This document shows, in pieces, positions 7,780 through 15,882 of a stretch of DNA of 64,000 nucleotides (position 1 is the stretch's first letter; every line of letters starts with the position of its first letter). The translations under genes and the position numbers were made by a program. This stretch comes from a virus: positions 1-64,000 of IMG/VR virus record IMGVR_UViG_3300050014_000823; one strand, 5' to 3'. The notes beneath the pieces were generated by a model. The model made no database searches. It was given only the letters and a program-made list of their open reading frames with translations, and was not told the origin of the DNA.

Positions 7780-8103
7780 ATGAATATCAGCGAATTATTC
7801 GAAAAATTACAAGACGACATTTCCGAAGAACTTAATGGAGAATTAATATTAGAGGGTAATTGTATTATCTGGTCCTATGATTTGGACCGTGACGGTGCAA
7901 CACAAGATTTAGAGATTAGTGATGACGATGATGTTGAGTTTGACTTTGCATCAGCAACAAGTCCAGAAGAATTACTACAACAAGGATACGATGAGGATTT
8001 AATTGTAATTGAAGGTTGTATAGCACAGTTAGATGATTTTGCAGAATGGTCATATTCTGACCCAGAAATAGCAGACACCATAATTTCTTTTAAAATATTC
8101 TAA
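7780..8103 (+). CDS. acidic hypothetical protein, 107 aa
   Basis: Very acidic, with a run of Asp around residues 46-52, and almost no basic residues. This could be a DNA mimic or a small structural protein. The ATG at 7780 is preferred to an upstream TTG because the sequence before it looks non-coding. An ECF-type promoter follows the stop. Confidence 0.7.
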   Translation: MNISELFEKLQDDISEELNGELILEGNCIIWSYDLDRDGATQDLEISDDDDVEFDFASATSPEELLQQGYDEDLIVIEGCIAQLDDFAEWSYSDPEIADTIISFKIF

Positions 8104-8110
8104 GTTTTCT

Positions 8111-8139
8111 GTAACATTCTCCTATAATTTTCGTATAAT
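8111..8139 (+). promoter_or_regulatory. ECF-type phage promoter
   Basis: GTAACATTC and TCGTATAAT are 20 bases apart start to start. It drives the nucleotidyltransferase-HNH gene pair. Confidence 0.8.
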
Positions 8140-8156
8140 TGCGAAAAGATTTTATT

Positions 8157-9203
8157 ATGGGAGGCAAGGCACTAAACAAATATGGAGTTTTCACCGAAAG
8201 GAAAAACACAGACGAATTCCTGAGACTTGGAAAGTCAATTCAGAATACGCTTGAATATTATTTTTTGACACAGCGTGATACTGAACTTGAAACTCATGTT
8301 GTTCGTTGTTATCGTACTAAGGCAGACCACGGTGACTTGGATTTGCTTGTGAAGATAACACCAGACATGAATATCGATTACAAGAGTCTTATTCATCTTA
8401 TGTTCTTGCCAAAGGCTATTAACGCCAACGGTGGAGTATATTCATTCGATTACCAAGGATTTCAAGTTGACTTTATTCCTATTCCTGAAAGTAAGTGGGA
8501 GTCAGCTAAGATTTATTACAGCTATGACCCGCTTGGTAACATCATGGGAAAGACTTATCACAAGTTTAACCTGTCATATGGTTGGGAAGGTTTGTTCTAC
8601 AAGTACAGAAATGCTCATGGAACAAACAGTGAAAATATCCTGCTTACTAACGATGCCCGTAGAATCTTCGACTTCGGTGGATATGACTACGACAGGTACT
8701 TGAAGGGTTTCGATACACTTGAAGAAATCTTTAGGTTTGCTATTGACAGCAAGTACTTTGACTCAGAAATGTTTCAAATGGAAAACTTGAAGTCAATTGA
8801 CAAGAAAAGAAACCGTAAGAGAGGTTCATATCATTTGTTTTTGAATTACATTAAAGACAACGGTATTACAACAAGATACAGTTTCTGTGAAGATAAAGAT
8901 TGGTATCTTACTGCTATTGAAACTGCTTTTCCCGAATCTGACCTTGGTTTAAAAATAATTGGTTTGAGGCAGATAGATAAGAAAAACAAACTGATTGCAG
9001 ATAAATTCAATGGTGAACTTGTTATGGAGTGGATTCCCGGACTTAAAGGAAAAGAATTGGGTGTAATAATTGGCGATTATAAGCTATGGTGGGGAGAATA
9101 CTTTGAAGAATTTATTCTCAAGACTGCACCCAGTGACATTCGGGATAACTTCATAGGAGTTTACAATAAGATTATTTCAACAAATAAAAAACTAAATGGC
9201 TGA
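8157..9203 (+). CDS. nucleotidyltransferase-fold protein, 348 aa
   Basis: The first 120 residues show the pattern of Pol-beta-type nucleotidyltransferases: a GGKAL start, a DLDLLV segment (catalytic Asp pair) and a third Asp in FQVDFIPI. The C-terminus contains WIPGLKGKELG, like the last helical domain of CCA-adding and related enzymes. It could transfer a nucleotide to RNA or protein. The ATG at 8157 is preferred because an upstream TTG overlaps the -10 box. It overlaps the HNH gene by eight bases, so the two enzymes probably work together. Confidence 0.75.
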   Translation: MGGKALNKYGVFTERKNTDEFLRLGKSIQNTLEYYFLTQRDTELETHVVRCYRTKADHGDLDLLVKITPDMNIDYKSLIHLMFLPKAINANGGVYSFDYQGFQVDFIPIPESKWESAKIYYSYDPLGNIMGKTYHKFNLSYGWEGLFYKYRNAHGTNSENILLTNDARRIFDFGGYDYDRYLKGFDTLEEIFRFAIDSKYFDSEMFQMENLKSIDKKRNRKRGSYHLFLNYIKDNGITTRYSFCEDKDWYLTAIETAFPESDLGLKIIGLRQIDKKNKLIADKFNGELVMEWIPGLKGKELGVIIGDYKLWWGEYFEEFILKTAPSDIRDNFIGVYNKIISTNKKLNG

Positions 9204-10086
9204 AATTAGCGCAGGTAAAGAACGTAATAACATTCTGAAAGTCGGAAGTAAGAATCTGAACTCAGAGAATTGGAAGGTTCATCACCCGTCTGGAAGACAT
9301 ATGTTCACCTGTGGCGAAAAGAAAGCTAAGTGGTATGTTGATAGAGGGTTAGCTGATATCATTGGTAAGAAGATGATTAAGCTAACCTTTATTCCAAGGG
9401 GTAATGGCTTTGAAGATAACGAAGAGTTTGGTCGTAGCATCCGGGAAGCAAAATGTGTTGTAACGGGCATAGATGAAGGTCTGCAGAGACATCATATTGT
9501 GCCGTATTGCTACCGCACGTACTTCCCGGAAATCTATAAGTCTAAGAATCATCATGACGTGGTATTAATTAATCACGAAATTCACTCTGATTATGAGCAA
9601 ATAGCAAATGATTATAAGGATGAAATTGCCAGAATCTACGGAGTGCCAACAATCGGTGAACTCAACTCACAATACACAGGAAGATTGCGGGAAGCAGGAA
9701 AAGAAAATTCTATCCTACTGAACGCAATTCACTCATTATTCAAGTGCTATGGTCGAGTAAGTGAGGAAGTTAAAGTTGAAAAACTTCACTTCATTGCGAA
9801 CCGTATTGGTCTTGATTACGAAGTTGTCTCAAACTACAACTACATGCAGCTTTACAAAATCTATCTTTACCTGCAGGTAGTACATGAGAAGGAAATTTAT
9901 GACTTCAAGGAAAAAAATCGGCAGTACTATGACCACGGATATCATGTGGTACAGAAACTTGACACTGAGGAAAAGATTGAGGAATTTGTGAAACTCTGGC
10001 GAAACCATTTTATTAACACAATGCATCCACAGTTTATGCCACAAGGATGGTCCGTGGATTTCCGAATTAAAACAAAAATTTCATAA
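9196..10086 (+). CDS. HNH-like nuclease, 296 aa
   Basis: The segment from about residue 90 reads KCVVTG, then RHHIVPYCYR, then HHDVVLINHEIHSDYE. This is an HNH core like that fused to EXD2-type exonucleases, although the second zinc-ligand Cys pair is mostly missing. The C-terminal half is helical and unrecognised. Translation is coupled to the upstream nucleotidyltransferase, which suggests a nucleic-acid end-processing or repair module rather than a homing nuclease. Confidence 0.7.
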   Translation: MAEISAGKERNNILKVGSKNLNSENWKVHHPSGRHMFTCGEKKAKWYVDRGLADIIGKKMIKLTFIPRGNGFEDNEEFGRSIREAKCVVTGIDEGLQRHHIVPYCYRTYFPEIYKSKNHHDVVLINHEIHSDYEQIANDYKDEIARIYGVPTIGELNSQYTGRLREAGKENSILLNAIHSLFKCYGRVSEEVKVEKLHFIANRIGLDYEVVSNYNYMQLYKIYLYLQVVHEKEIYDFKEKNRQYYDHGYHVVQKLDTEEKIEEFVKLWRNHFINTMHPQFMPQGWSVDFRIKTKIS

Positions 10087-10143
10087 ATCTCTTGCACGTG
10101 TCAATTATTATAACTAATATTGTAATCTAAAAATAAATTCAAA

Positions 10144-10632
10144 ATGAAACTATACAAAGCGTTAAAACTGAGAAAAAAATTAGTAGGTGAAGTTGCTAAA
10201 CTGAAACAACAGATTCAAGCAAAAAACTCATTTACTGTGGGTTCGGTAGACCCAACAAAATTTAGTGTGGATAAAATCTATGCTGAACTCCAGGCAAAAA
10301 TCAACGATTTGGTCGGACTGAAATATGTCATTAACGAAGCTAATCGTCCGATTCAGGAACAGATTTACAGACTTTCAGAACTTAAAGCACTGCTTGTTTT
10401 CTGGAATGGCGTAAATGTTCAAGAAGGCGAACACATGGTTGGATATTCTGAGGCTAAGACCATTGAGTATGTTGCGCAGATTGACGAAATCAAACGCAAT
10501 CAGATGGTTGAAGACTTCCAGAAGAAAATCGATGTTATACAGGAAGAAATCGACACCTATAACTACACAACGGATGTTCCTTGGGGTGGTGTGAACGATG
10601 ACCTTCCAGAAGGACCAAACAAAGTGGAGTAA
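10144..10632 (+). CDS. DIP1984-like coiled-coil protein, 162 aa
   Basis: The start MKLYKALKLRKKL and the later helices match the general layout of the DIP1984/septicolysin-annotated family: long antiparallel helices with a conserved TD near the C-terminus (here TTDVPW). The function of that family is not known. About 200 bases of AT-rich non-coding sequence with no clear motif follow. Confidence 0.6.
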   Translation: MKLYKALKLRKKLVGEVAKLKQQIQAKNSFTVGSVDPTKFSVDKIYAELQAKINDLVGLKYVINEANRPIQEQIYRLSELKALLVFWNGVNVQEGEHMVGYSEAKTIEYVAQIDEIKRNQMVEDFQKKIDVIQEEIDTYNYTTDVPWGGVNDDLPEGPNKVE

Positions 10633-10834
10633 GAAAAACTGGGGTGTGTTATCGAGTAGCGAAGAAGCAGAAGTGAATATACGTTAGCCAAATGGCTTCA
10701 GAAACTGATAGTGATTTGAATGTTCAAAAGTCAGTATTCATGTTGTCAAAATTTAAGTCTCAAAACTTAAAACTCATTTAACTTTCATTTTTAACTTTTG
10801 ACCCAAAGATACACACTCCTTTTATTTTAATTCA

Positions 10835-11899
10835 ATGGACAATATAAAATTCGACTATAACAACATACTTATTGTGCCAGAGGTAAATACAGATATAGAA
10901 AGCAGATATAAAGACATAGTTCTTCCGAACATGTTACCGCTTTTTACTGCCCCAATGGACACTGTTGTTGATTTAAGCAACATGAGATATTTTTTGGCAA
11001 ACGGTATTAATGTTACTTTACCGAGAACAATTACATATGATTCGTTTCTCGAAAACACTAAAGTAAACACATCAATATTTACCCAAAACCTATTCATTAG
11101 CTTGGGTTTACAGGATATGGAGAAGCACTATAAGACTAACTTCAAAGTATTCCATAGGGATGCACATATTCTCATAGATGTAGCCAACGGTCACATGCAA
11201 AAGATTGTGGATATTGCAAGAGAAGTACGTAGACTTAGACCAGACATAAAATTAATGGTTGGTAATATTGCTAATCCCGAAGCATATGCTTGGTACGCAA
11301 AAAACCATTGTGTTGACTTTATCCGTGTGGGTATCGGTAACGGCAATGGCTGTCTCACTACCAAACAATCGGGAGTCGGATATCCGGGAGCATCACTCAT
11401 TCAAGAAACCTATAAGGTAAAGCAAGATTTTATAAAAAATAATGTTGCTGGTAAAGTTCCTGCAATTGTTGCCGATGGTGGAATGAAAGATTATGTCGAT
11501 GTAATTAAAGCATTGGCATTGGGTGCTGATTATGTCATGATTGGCTCAATCTTCAACAAAGCATTCGAAAGTTGCGCAAAGAATTATGTGTTTTATATTC
11601 CGGTAAACGATAAGATTGCCAACTATTGTTTTGACCATAAAATACCTGTCATGAAACATTTCCGTGGCATGAGTACCAAGGAAGCACAAAAAGCTATGGG
11701 AAAGACCAGTTTTAAGACTTCTGAGGGCGTTACGAGATACAGGAAGGTAGAATATCGCCTACAAGGTTGGGTTGAAAATTTCGAGCATTACTTGCGAAAT
11801 GCAATGAGTTATGCTAATGCCCGGACATTAGAGGATTTTATTGGCAAAGCAGATGTTTGCCAAATTACAAAAGCAGCATATGATAGATTTAACAAATAG
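10835..11899 (+). CDS. guaC: GMP reductase / IMP dehydrogenase family enzyme, 354 aa
   Basis: The sequence follows the IMPDH/GMPR barrel: an early FDYNNILIVP, the APMD segment, IDVANGH, a GNI strand, the catalytic loop GIGNGNGC (Cys at about residue 173) followed by GVGYP, then ADGGMKD and VMIGS, with an FRGMST flap. The absence of CBS domains and the length favour GMP reductase, which converts GMP to IMP with NADPH. With the dNTP hydrolase at 4578 it suggests that the phage remodels purine pools. The stop is TAG, backed up by TGA two codons later. Confidence 0.85.
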   Translation: MDNIKFDYNNILIVPEVNTDIESRYKDIVLPNMLPLFTAPMDTVVDLSNMRYFLANGINVTLPRTITYDSFLENTKVNTSIFTQNLFISLGLQDMEKHYKTNFKVFHRDAHILIDVANGHMQKIVDIAREVRRLRPDIKLMVGNIANPEAYAWYAKNHCVDFIRVGIGNGNGCLTTKQSGVGYPGASLIQETYKVKQDFIKNNVAGKVPAIVADGGMKDYVDVIKALALGADYVMIGSIFNKAFESCAKNYVFYIPVNDKIANYCFDHKIPVMKHFRGMSTKEAQKAMGKTSFKTSEGVTRYRKVEYRLQGWVENFEHYLRNAMSYANARTLEDFIGKADVCQITKAAYDRFNK

Positions 11900-12242
11900 G
11901 TCAGTTGAAGATGTTAACGCACTTATACAAAAATATGCTTCTGTATTAGAACTGATTAAGCCACAACATCAGCCATCAATGGCAGTCATTCTCGAAGTCG
12001 GCATCAACCACGTTAAAGAAAATTATCCCATGTTAGAACTTGATTGGAAAGTCTGGTCAATTGTTCTACTTAAAAACAAATACTTAAGTGGTCATTTAAA
12101 GAAGGAATCCGATATTCCTAAGACAATTGCTGACTTCGTTCAGCATATTAAGGACAATTATGCTGATTACATTCAGCAACTTGGTATGTTTACAAATGAA
12201 TTTGACAGAGACTATGCATTTCTTTGCAGGTATATGAAATAA
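11880..12242 (+). CDS. hypothetical protein, 120 aa
   Basis: No family is recognised. It looks like a helical soluble protein. I chose the ATG at 11880, which overlaps the GMP reductase end by 20 bases. A longer version from 11841 would overlap further. A bidirectional terminator follows. Confidence 0.65.
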   Translation: MIDLTNRSVEDVNALIQKYASVLELIKPQHQPSMAVILEVGINHVKENYPMLELDWKVWSIVLLKNKYLSGHLKKESDIPKTIADFVQHIKDNYADYIQQLGMFTNEFDRDYAFLCRYMK

Positions 12243-12243
12243 A

Positions 12244-12278
12244 AAATCGGTAGAAATCTTCCGATAATCTACCGATTT
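12244..12278. terminator. bidirectional terminator
   Basis: AAATCGGTAGA and TCTACCGATTT form an 11-bp stem between convergent genes. Part of the right arm is repeated again just downstream. Confidence 0.75.
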
Positions 12279-12297
12279 AGTTTATAATCTACCGATA

Positions 12298-12462
12298 TTA
12301 CGCCACTTGTAGTTCCTCCAATTGCGTCTCGTATTTTAACTTTAAAATTCTTAGGTTTTCTGTTTTCTTGTCGCTGATGCCATATTTTTCAAAATTGGCA
12401 ATTTTTGTTTCTAATTCTGCGATTTTATGTTCCAAAATCTCAATGTCTCTATCTTTAGCCAT
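12298..12462 (-). CDS. small coiled-coil protein, 54 aa
   Basis: A short, highly charged helical protein with regular hydrophobic spacing, starting MAKDRDIEILEHKIAEL. It is on the minus strand, with an exact GTATTTATA motif 32 bases upstream, opposite the similarly preceded gene at 12560. No family is recognised. Confidence 0.65.
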   Translation of the reverse strand: MAKDRDIEILEHKIAELETKIANFEKYGISDKKTENLRILKLKYETQLEELQVA

Positions 12463-12493
12463 AGCTTTTAAGTTTAAGTGTATTTTATTTTCC

Positions 12494-12502
12494 TATAAAT
12501 AC
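12494..12502 (-). promoter_or_regulatory. GTATTTATA motif, putative late promoter
   Basis: An exact copy on the minus strand that faces the gene at 12462. It is divergent from the copy at 12513. Confidence 0.55.
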
Positions 12503-12512
12503 TAAAGTGCTT

Positions 12513-12541
12513 GTATTTATACCCGACATTTAGTATATTTG
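12513..12541 (+). promoter_or_regulatory. GTATTTATA motif followed by host-type TATATTTG box
   Basis: GTATTTATA lies at 12513-12521, and TATATTTG, the Bacteroidota -7 consensus, at 12534-12541. The gene at 12560 could therefore have two promoters. Confidence 0.5.
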
Positions 12542-12559
12542 TTGATTAAAATTTAAATT

Positions 12560-12784
12560 ATGGAAAAGTATATCAGATACAAAAGATTCGCAGAAACTCA
12601 CAATGAGAAAACATTACAAGACTTTTACGATAGGCTCGTTACAGAAGGTTGGGAAATCGTTTATTATAATGAAATCCGTCAACCAACAGGACAATTATCT
12701 GCAACTCCACAAGAAATAAACATTCATGTTATTGCTCTTTGTGGTAAAAGACAAGATAATAGTCTTAAGCCTGAAGTCTTATGA
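12560..12784 (+). CDS. hypothetical protein, 74 aa
   Basis: A small protein that looks alpha/beta, with a segment like short nucleotide- or lipid-independent stress proteins (FYDRLVTEGWEIVYYNE). No assignment is made. It overlaps the next gene by four bases (ATGA). Confidence 0.65.
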   Translation: MEKYIRYKRFAETHNEKTLQDFYDRLVTEGWEIVYYNEIRQPTGQLSATPQEINIHVIALCGKRQDNSLKPEVL

Positions 12785-12957
12785 GCATTGATTCAGGTTA
12801 CTTAGTTGAAACTAAGACAGGCAAAAAGGGAAGAACCTATCATCGTGATAAGAAAGTAAATGGCAAAGTTGTCGTTTATATTGAAGGCGAAGCGGAAACA
12901 ACATTAAAAATGCTTTGTAATCCGGACAGCATAAAAATAATTGGATACGTAGATTAA
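12781..12957 (+). CDS. hypothetical protein, 58 aa
   Basis: A short beta-rich basic protein, coupled to its upstream neighbour by an ATGA overlap and followed five bases later by the next gene. The conserved spacing supports coding, but no family is recognised. Confidence 0.65.
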   Translation: MSIDSGYLVETKTGKKGRTYHRDKKVNGKVVVYIEGEAETTLKMLCNPDSIKIIGYVD

Positions 12958-12962
12958 CTGCA

Positions 12963-13349
12963 ATGGAAGAACTTAATTTAACACAGGGACACACATATCT
13001 TATCAGATATGGCGGTACTGAAACTCTTCATGAGATAAAAGTACTCACAATAACTGAAAAGGCATATCAAATCAGATGGCAGAGTGGTACAATTACATGG
13101 GAAATGAAAAGACGCATGGATAGTGATTATACTCTCTTAGAAGACATTAGCGATTTTCCAATATTTGTCGAAGGTACAACTATTACAACTACTGGAGAAC
13201 CACTTAAATTCGACATTAAATGGTCACAATGCCACGTATGTAAAGGATTTGGCACAGTTCCAGACCCAGGCAGCACCACAGGCAACAAACTATGCCCATT
13301 ATGTTTTGGTAGTAAAATGGTCTCAGATACGGTCCAAGTAAAGTCTTAA
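12963..13349 (+). CDS. protein with DnaJ-type zinc-finger C-terminus, 128 aa
   Basis: The N-terminal 80 residues look like a small beta barrel. The C-terminus has CHVCKGFG and, 20 residues on, CPLCFGS. This CxxCxGxG pairing is the zinc-binding repeat of DnaJ-like proteins. A role in protein or RNA binding is plausible but not shown. Confidence 0.7.
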   Translation: MEELNLTQGHTYLIRYGGTETLHEIKVLTITEKAYQIRWQSGTITWEMKRRMDSDYTLLEDISDFPIFVEGTTITTTGEPLKFDIKWSQCHVCKGFGTVPDPGSTTGNKLCPLCFGSKMVSDTVQVKS

Positions 13350-13362
13350 TTAAATCTCAAAC

Positions 13363-13371
13363 GTATTTATT
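13363..13371 (+). promoter_or_regulatory. GTATTTATT, late-promoter-like motif
   Basis: One mismatch at the last base, 17 bases before the ATG at 13389. Confidence 0.4.
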
Positions 13372-13388
13372 GGAAATAGTGTGTCAAC

Positions 13389-14336
13389 ATGCTTTCAATA
13401 ATACAGATAATTAAGGAAGAACTACAGGATTTTTACGACTATGGCGATGAGCAGAGCATGGTCGATAGGTATTATGAAAGAAACATAAGTAACAAACCTG
13501 CAACCCAAACACCTAAAGAACAAATCAATGCTGAGTTAATTGGGTACGTCACAAAACAATGGGGTGCTAAATTAAACGAACCAATTCCTGTATACAAAAA
13601 TCCTTCACGACTAATTGGCTTTGCTGCCAATGCAAGGGGTGTTTTATTAGAAGATGGTACATTCTTTCTCGCTCCGACTCCAAGTGCAATGCATGACAAT
13701 ATACTGGACATGCTTGCTGAGAAAGGCATTGTTCCAATGGGAAGAATACACGAATATTTCAATTTTTATCCAGATGAATTTATTGCGGTACAAAGATTCG
13801 GCACAACCGATATGTTCAACCAATCAAGTGCATATGATAGGTTTCCTGAGTATTATCAACAAATCTTCGATAATGCTAACAGAAGACAACCATACGAATT
13901 TAAGGAAATTCAAGACGATAATGTAAACGAAATCGAAAGTCCATTAGACCCAAATTTTCAGATATCTAACATACCACAAGGATATGACGGTAATATACTT
14001 AACGAAATGAAAAACAAAGTAACTAAACTCATAGAAAGCGCAATTGGCGGGTTCATGGGTAATGCACAAATATCAATAACTCCCGTAGAACCTGATTTTC
14101 GCTCAGGTAAGAATCAACCATTAACATATAGTGTAATGTATGAGAAGGAAGTCAACGGAGAACTAATTGAAATCGAAGGCACTTTGACCCCACATCACAC
14201 AGGTCGAGCAGTAGAATATGGTTTTGAACCAGGATACTTTACAGATGGTAGTCCTGCATCACAATATTGGGATGAAAATTGGGAAGCAATTACCGATGAA
14301 ATTACCGACAAATTCTACGATAGCGGACTGAGATAA
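13389..14336 (+). CDS. hypothetical protein with IIKEE N-terminal leader, 315 aa
   Basis: The start MLSIIQIIKEELQDFY resembles the leaders of the proteins at 7077 and 29375 and may be a capsid-targeting propeptide. The middle (residues about 80-130) looks globular and the region around 165-190 looks disordered. No catalytic motif is recognised. It is a likely virion protein by inference only. Confidence 0.75.
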   Translation: MLSIIQIIKEELQDFYDYGDEQSMVDRYYERNISNKPATQTPKEQINAELIGYVTKQWGAKLNEPIPVYKNPSRLIGFAANARGVLLEDGTFFLAPTPSAMHDNILDMLAEKGIVPMGRIHEYFNFYPDEFIAVQRFGTTDMFNQSSAYDRFPEYYQQIFDNANRRQPYEFKEIQDDNVNEIESPLDPNFQISNIPQGYDGNILNEMKNKVTKLIESAIGGFMGNAQISITPVEPDFRSGKNQPLTYSVMYEKEVNGELIEIEGTLTPHHTGRAVEYGFEPGYFTDGSPASQYWDENWEAITDEITDKFYDSGLR

Positions 14337-14377
14337 TCCCTAAAATTTTCTTATTTTTTCTAATTTTTGGTTGGCTA

Positions 14378-14635
14378 TCAGCGAATTACATCGTGAATGC
14401 TGGATTGCCTTGGAAGTAGCTGTTGAAGCATTGTAAAGAACTCTTGGTAGCTATTTAACTTCTTTTTTGACTGTTCAGCCTGATATTCTAATGTCATAAT
14501 ATGCTTCCAAATCATTTCGTCATTTTCGTCTTTTGACTTTCTGAGTTTCTCTTTGAGTTCCTCATACTTTTCCTTGCATTTATTCTCATATGCAGCTTGT
14601 GCGTGGTCGAAATACATAGTCTTATAATTTGTCAA
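14378..14635 (-). CDS. hypothetical coiled-coil protein, 85 aa
   Basis: Very rich in Lys, Glu and Gln, almost certainly helical. It overlaps the upstream minus-strand gene (14622-14834) by 14 bases. No family is recognised. Confidence 0.6.
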   Translation of the reverse strand: MTNYKTMYFDHAQAAYENKCKEKYEELKEKLRKSKDENDEMIWKHIMTLEYQAEQSKKKLNSYQEFFTMLQQLLPRQSSIHDVIR

Positions 14636-14834
14636 ATTCTGGTATCCAACGTTTAGGTAGTCTTCTGAACTTCATAGTCTTAGCCTCAATTACCGCTTCA
14701 TCTTCCTCATATTCTCTCCACGGTCTAACTTCGGTTTTCTTACCTTTTCTTCTGTCCTTAATAGACACGTCAAAGATAGCAATTTCCTTTTTCCAGAAAC
14801 GCCATAGGTCACGATTTTGACCGTATTTCCACAA
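14622..14834 (-). CDS. hypothetical basic protein, 70 aa
   Basis: Small and basic, with many Trp, Arg and Lys residues. No family is recognised and no promoter motif was found just upstream, so the start could differ. It is co-oriented and overlapping with the gene at 14378. Confidence 0.5.
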   Translation of the reverse strand: MWKYGQNRDLWRFWKKEIAIFDVSIKDRRKGKKTEVRPWREYEEDEAVIEAKTMKFRRLPKRWIPEFDKL

Positions 14835-14954
14835 ACTAAAGTTGCAGTTGGTAGTGCTATTGGAACAATTATAGGAATTTGGCTTTCAATACATATTCTT
14901 GGTGCTTAATGCATCACTTTAATTAATGTGTCGTCTTTAGTATAAATATTAGAC

Positions 14955-15182
14955 ATGGCTACATTAAAGAAAACCAAAAAGAGAGTAATCGCAGGAGTCT
15001 GCGGTGGAATCGCAAAATGGATTGACCCAGACATCAATCCATTAGGAATAAGACTTTTATGGTTCTTCTTGGGATTGTTTCACCCGTTCTGTATGCTGAT
15101 AATTTATGTGTTTCTTGCAGCAACACTAAGAACTGAGTTGACAATCTTTCAAGACGAAAAACAAAGTACAAAAGGTGAGTAA
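14955..15182 (+). CDS. PspC-domain membrane protein, 75 aa
   Basis: The PspC signature is clear: RVIAGVCGGIAKW followed by IRLLWFF and a hydrophobic helix (about residues 33-57). PspC proteins sense or buffer inner-membrane stress. A phage copy could protect the host envelope during infection or modulate the phage shock response. Confidence 0.85.
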   Translation: MATLKKTKKRVIAGVCGGIAKWIDPDINPLGIRLLWFFLGLFHPFCMLIIYVFLAATLRTELTIFQDEKQSTKGE

Positions 15183-15211
15183 TCACCTTTTTTCTTTTAA
15201 GGGTCTTTATA

Positions 15212-15220
15212 GTATTTATG
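15212..15220 (+). promoter_or_regulatory. GTATTTATG, late-promoter-like motif
   Basis: One mismatch, 15 bases before the ATG at 15236. Confidence 0.45.
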
Positions 15221-15235
15221 TGAAACAGCACTACT

Positions 15236-15877
15236 ATGTTAACATACGAAACTCATAAATCTGAAATTAGTAAAATATTTGATTTAATAAATTCGGGTAG
15301 ATTTTATTCTCTGACCTTTATTAAAAAGGGTGACGGTCAAGTACGATACTTAAACGGCAAACGCATGCTCTATAAAGCACCTGACGGTAGTGATGCCGTG
15401 GTAAAAAATGTCGGTTACGACCCAAAGAATTACAATCTTATCAGGGTTTATGACAGAAACGCATTGAACCCCAAAACCAATCAACGTACTGGCGGTTACA
15501 GAAGTGCAGCTCTTGAAAACATAGTTTATATTAAATGTGGTAGCGAACTATTTGATTTTGTACAGGAAAACGACATACAGAAAAGATTTCCACACGTTAA
15601 TCTACAAGAAATCCAAGGAAGAATGAAAATTGGGGATATTGTTGATGACGAAGCACAAAGCATTCAAGAAGATGTGGGACAATTAATGGGCATACCAGAA
15701 GTAGCAGAAATGCTTTCCAGAGTAGACCCAAATCTGACTCCTGAAGATATGCAGGGACTTTTACAACAAGAATACCAAGAAGGCGGTGACGAAGCAGTTA
15801 GAAAAATGTTCTACGAAATGTCACAAGGTACAGACTTACAGATACTCGGCAGAGGTAAATATGCACTTAAATTTTAA
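15236..15877 (+). CDS. hypothetical protein with SH3-like N-terminal domain, 213 aa
   Basis: Residues about 25-105 alternate short strands (FYSLTFIKKGDG, later YNLIRVYD and NIVYIKCG). Phage proteins of this type are often modelled as SH3-like or WYL-like barrels. The C-terminal half is acidic, helical and Gln/Glu-rich. No function is assigned. Confidence 0.7.
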   Translation: MLTYETHKSEISKIFDLINSGRFYSLTFIKKGDGQVRYLNGKRMLYKAPDGSDAVVKNVGYDPKNYNLIRVYDRNALNPKTNQRTGGYRSAALENIVYIKCGSELFDFVQENDIQKRFPHVNLQEIQGRMKIGDIVDDEAQSIQEDVGQLMGIPEVAEMLSRVDPNLTPEDMQGLLQQEYQEGGDEAVRKMFYEMSQGTDLQILGRGKYALKF

Positions 15878-15882
15878 TACAT

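Noticed and set aside
10633-10834. Promoter or RNA in the 200-base gap before the GMP reductase
   Set aside because: No match to either promoter motif and no stable long hairpin was found by eye.
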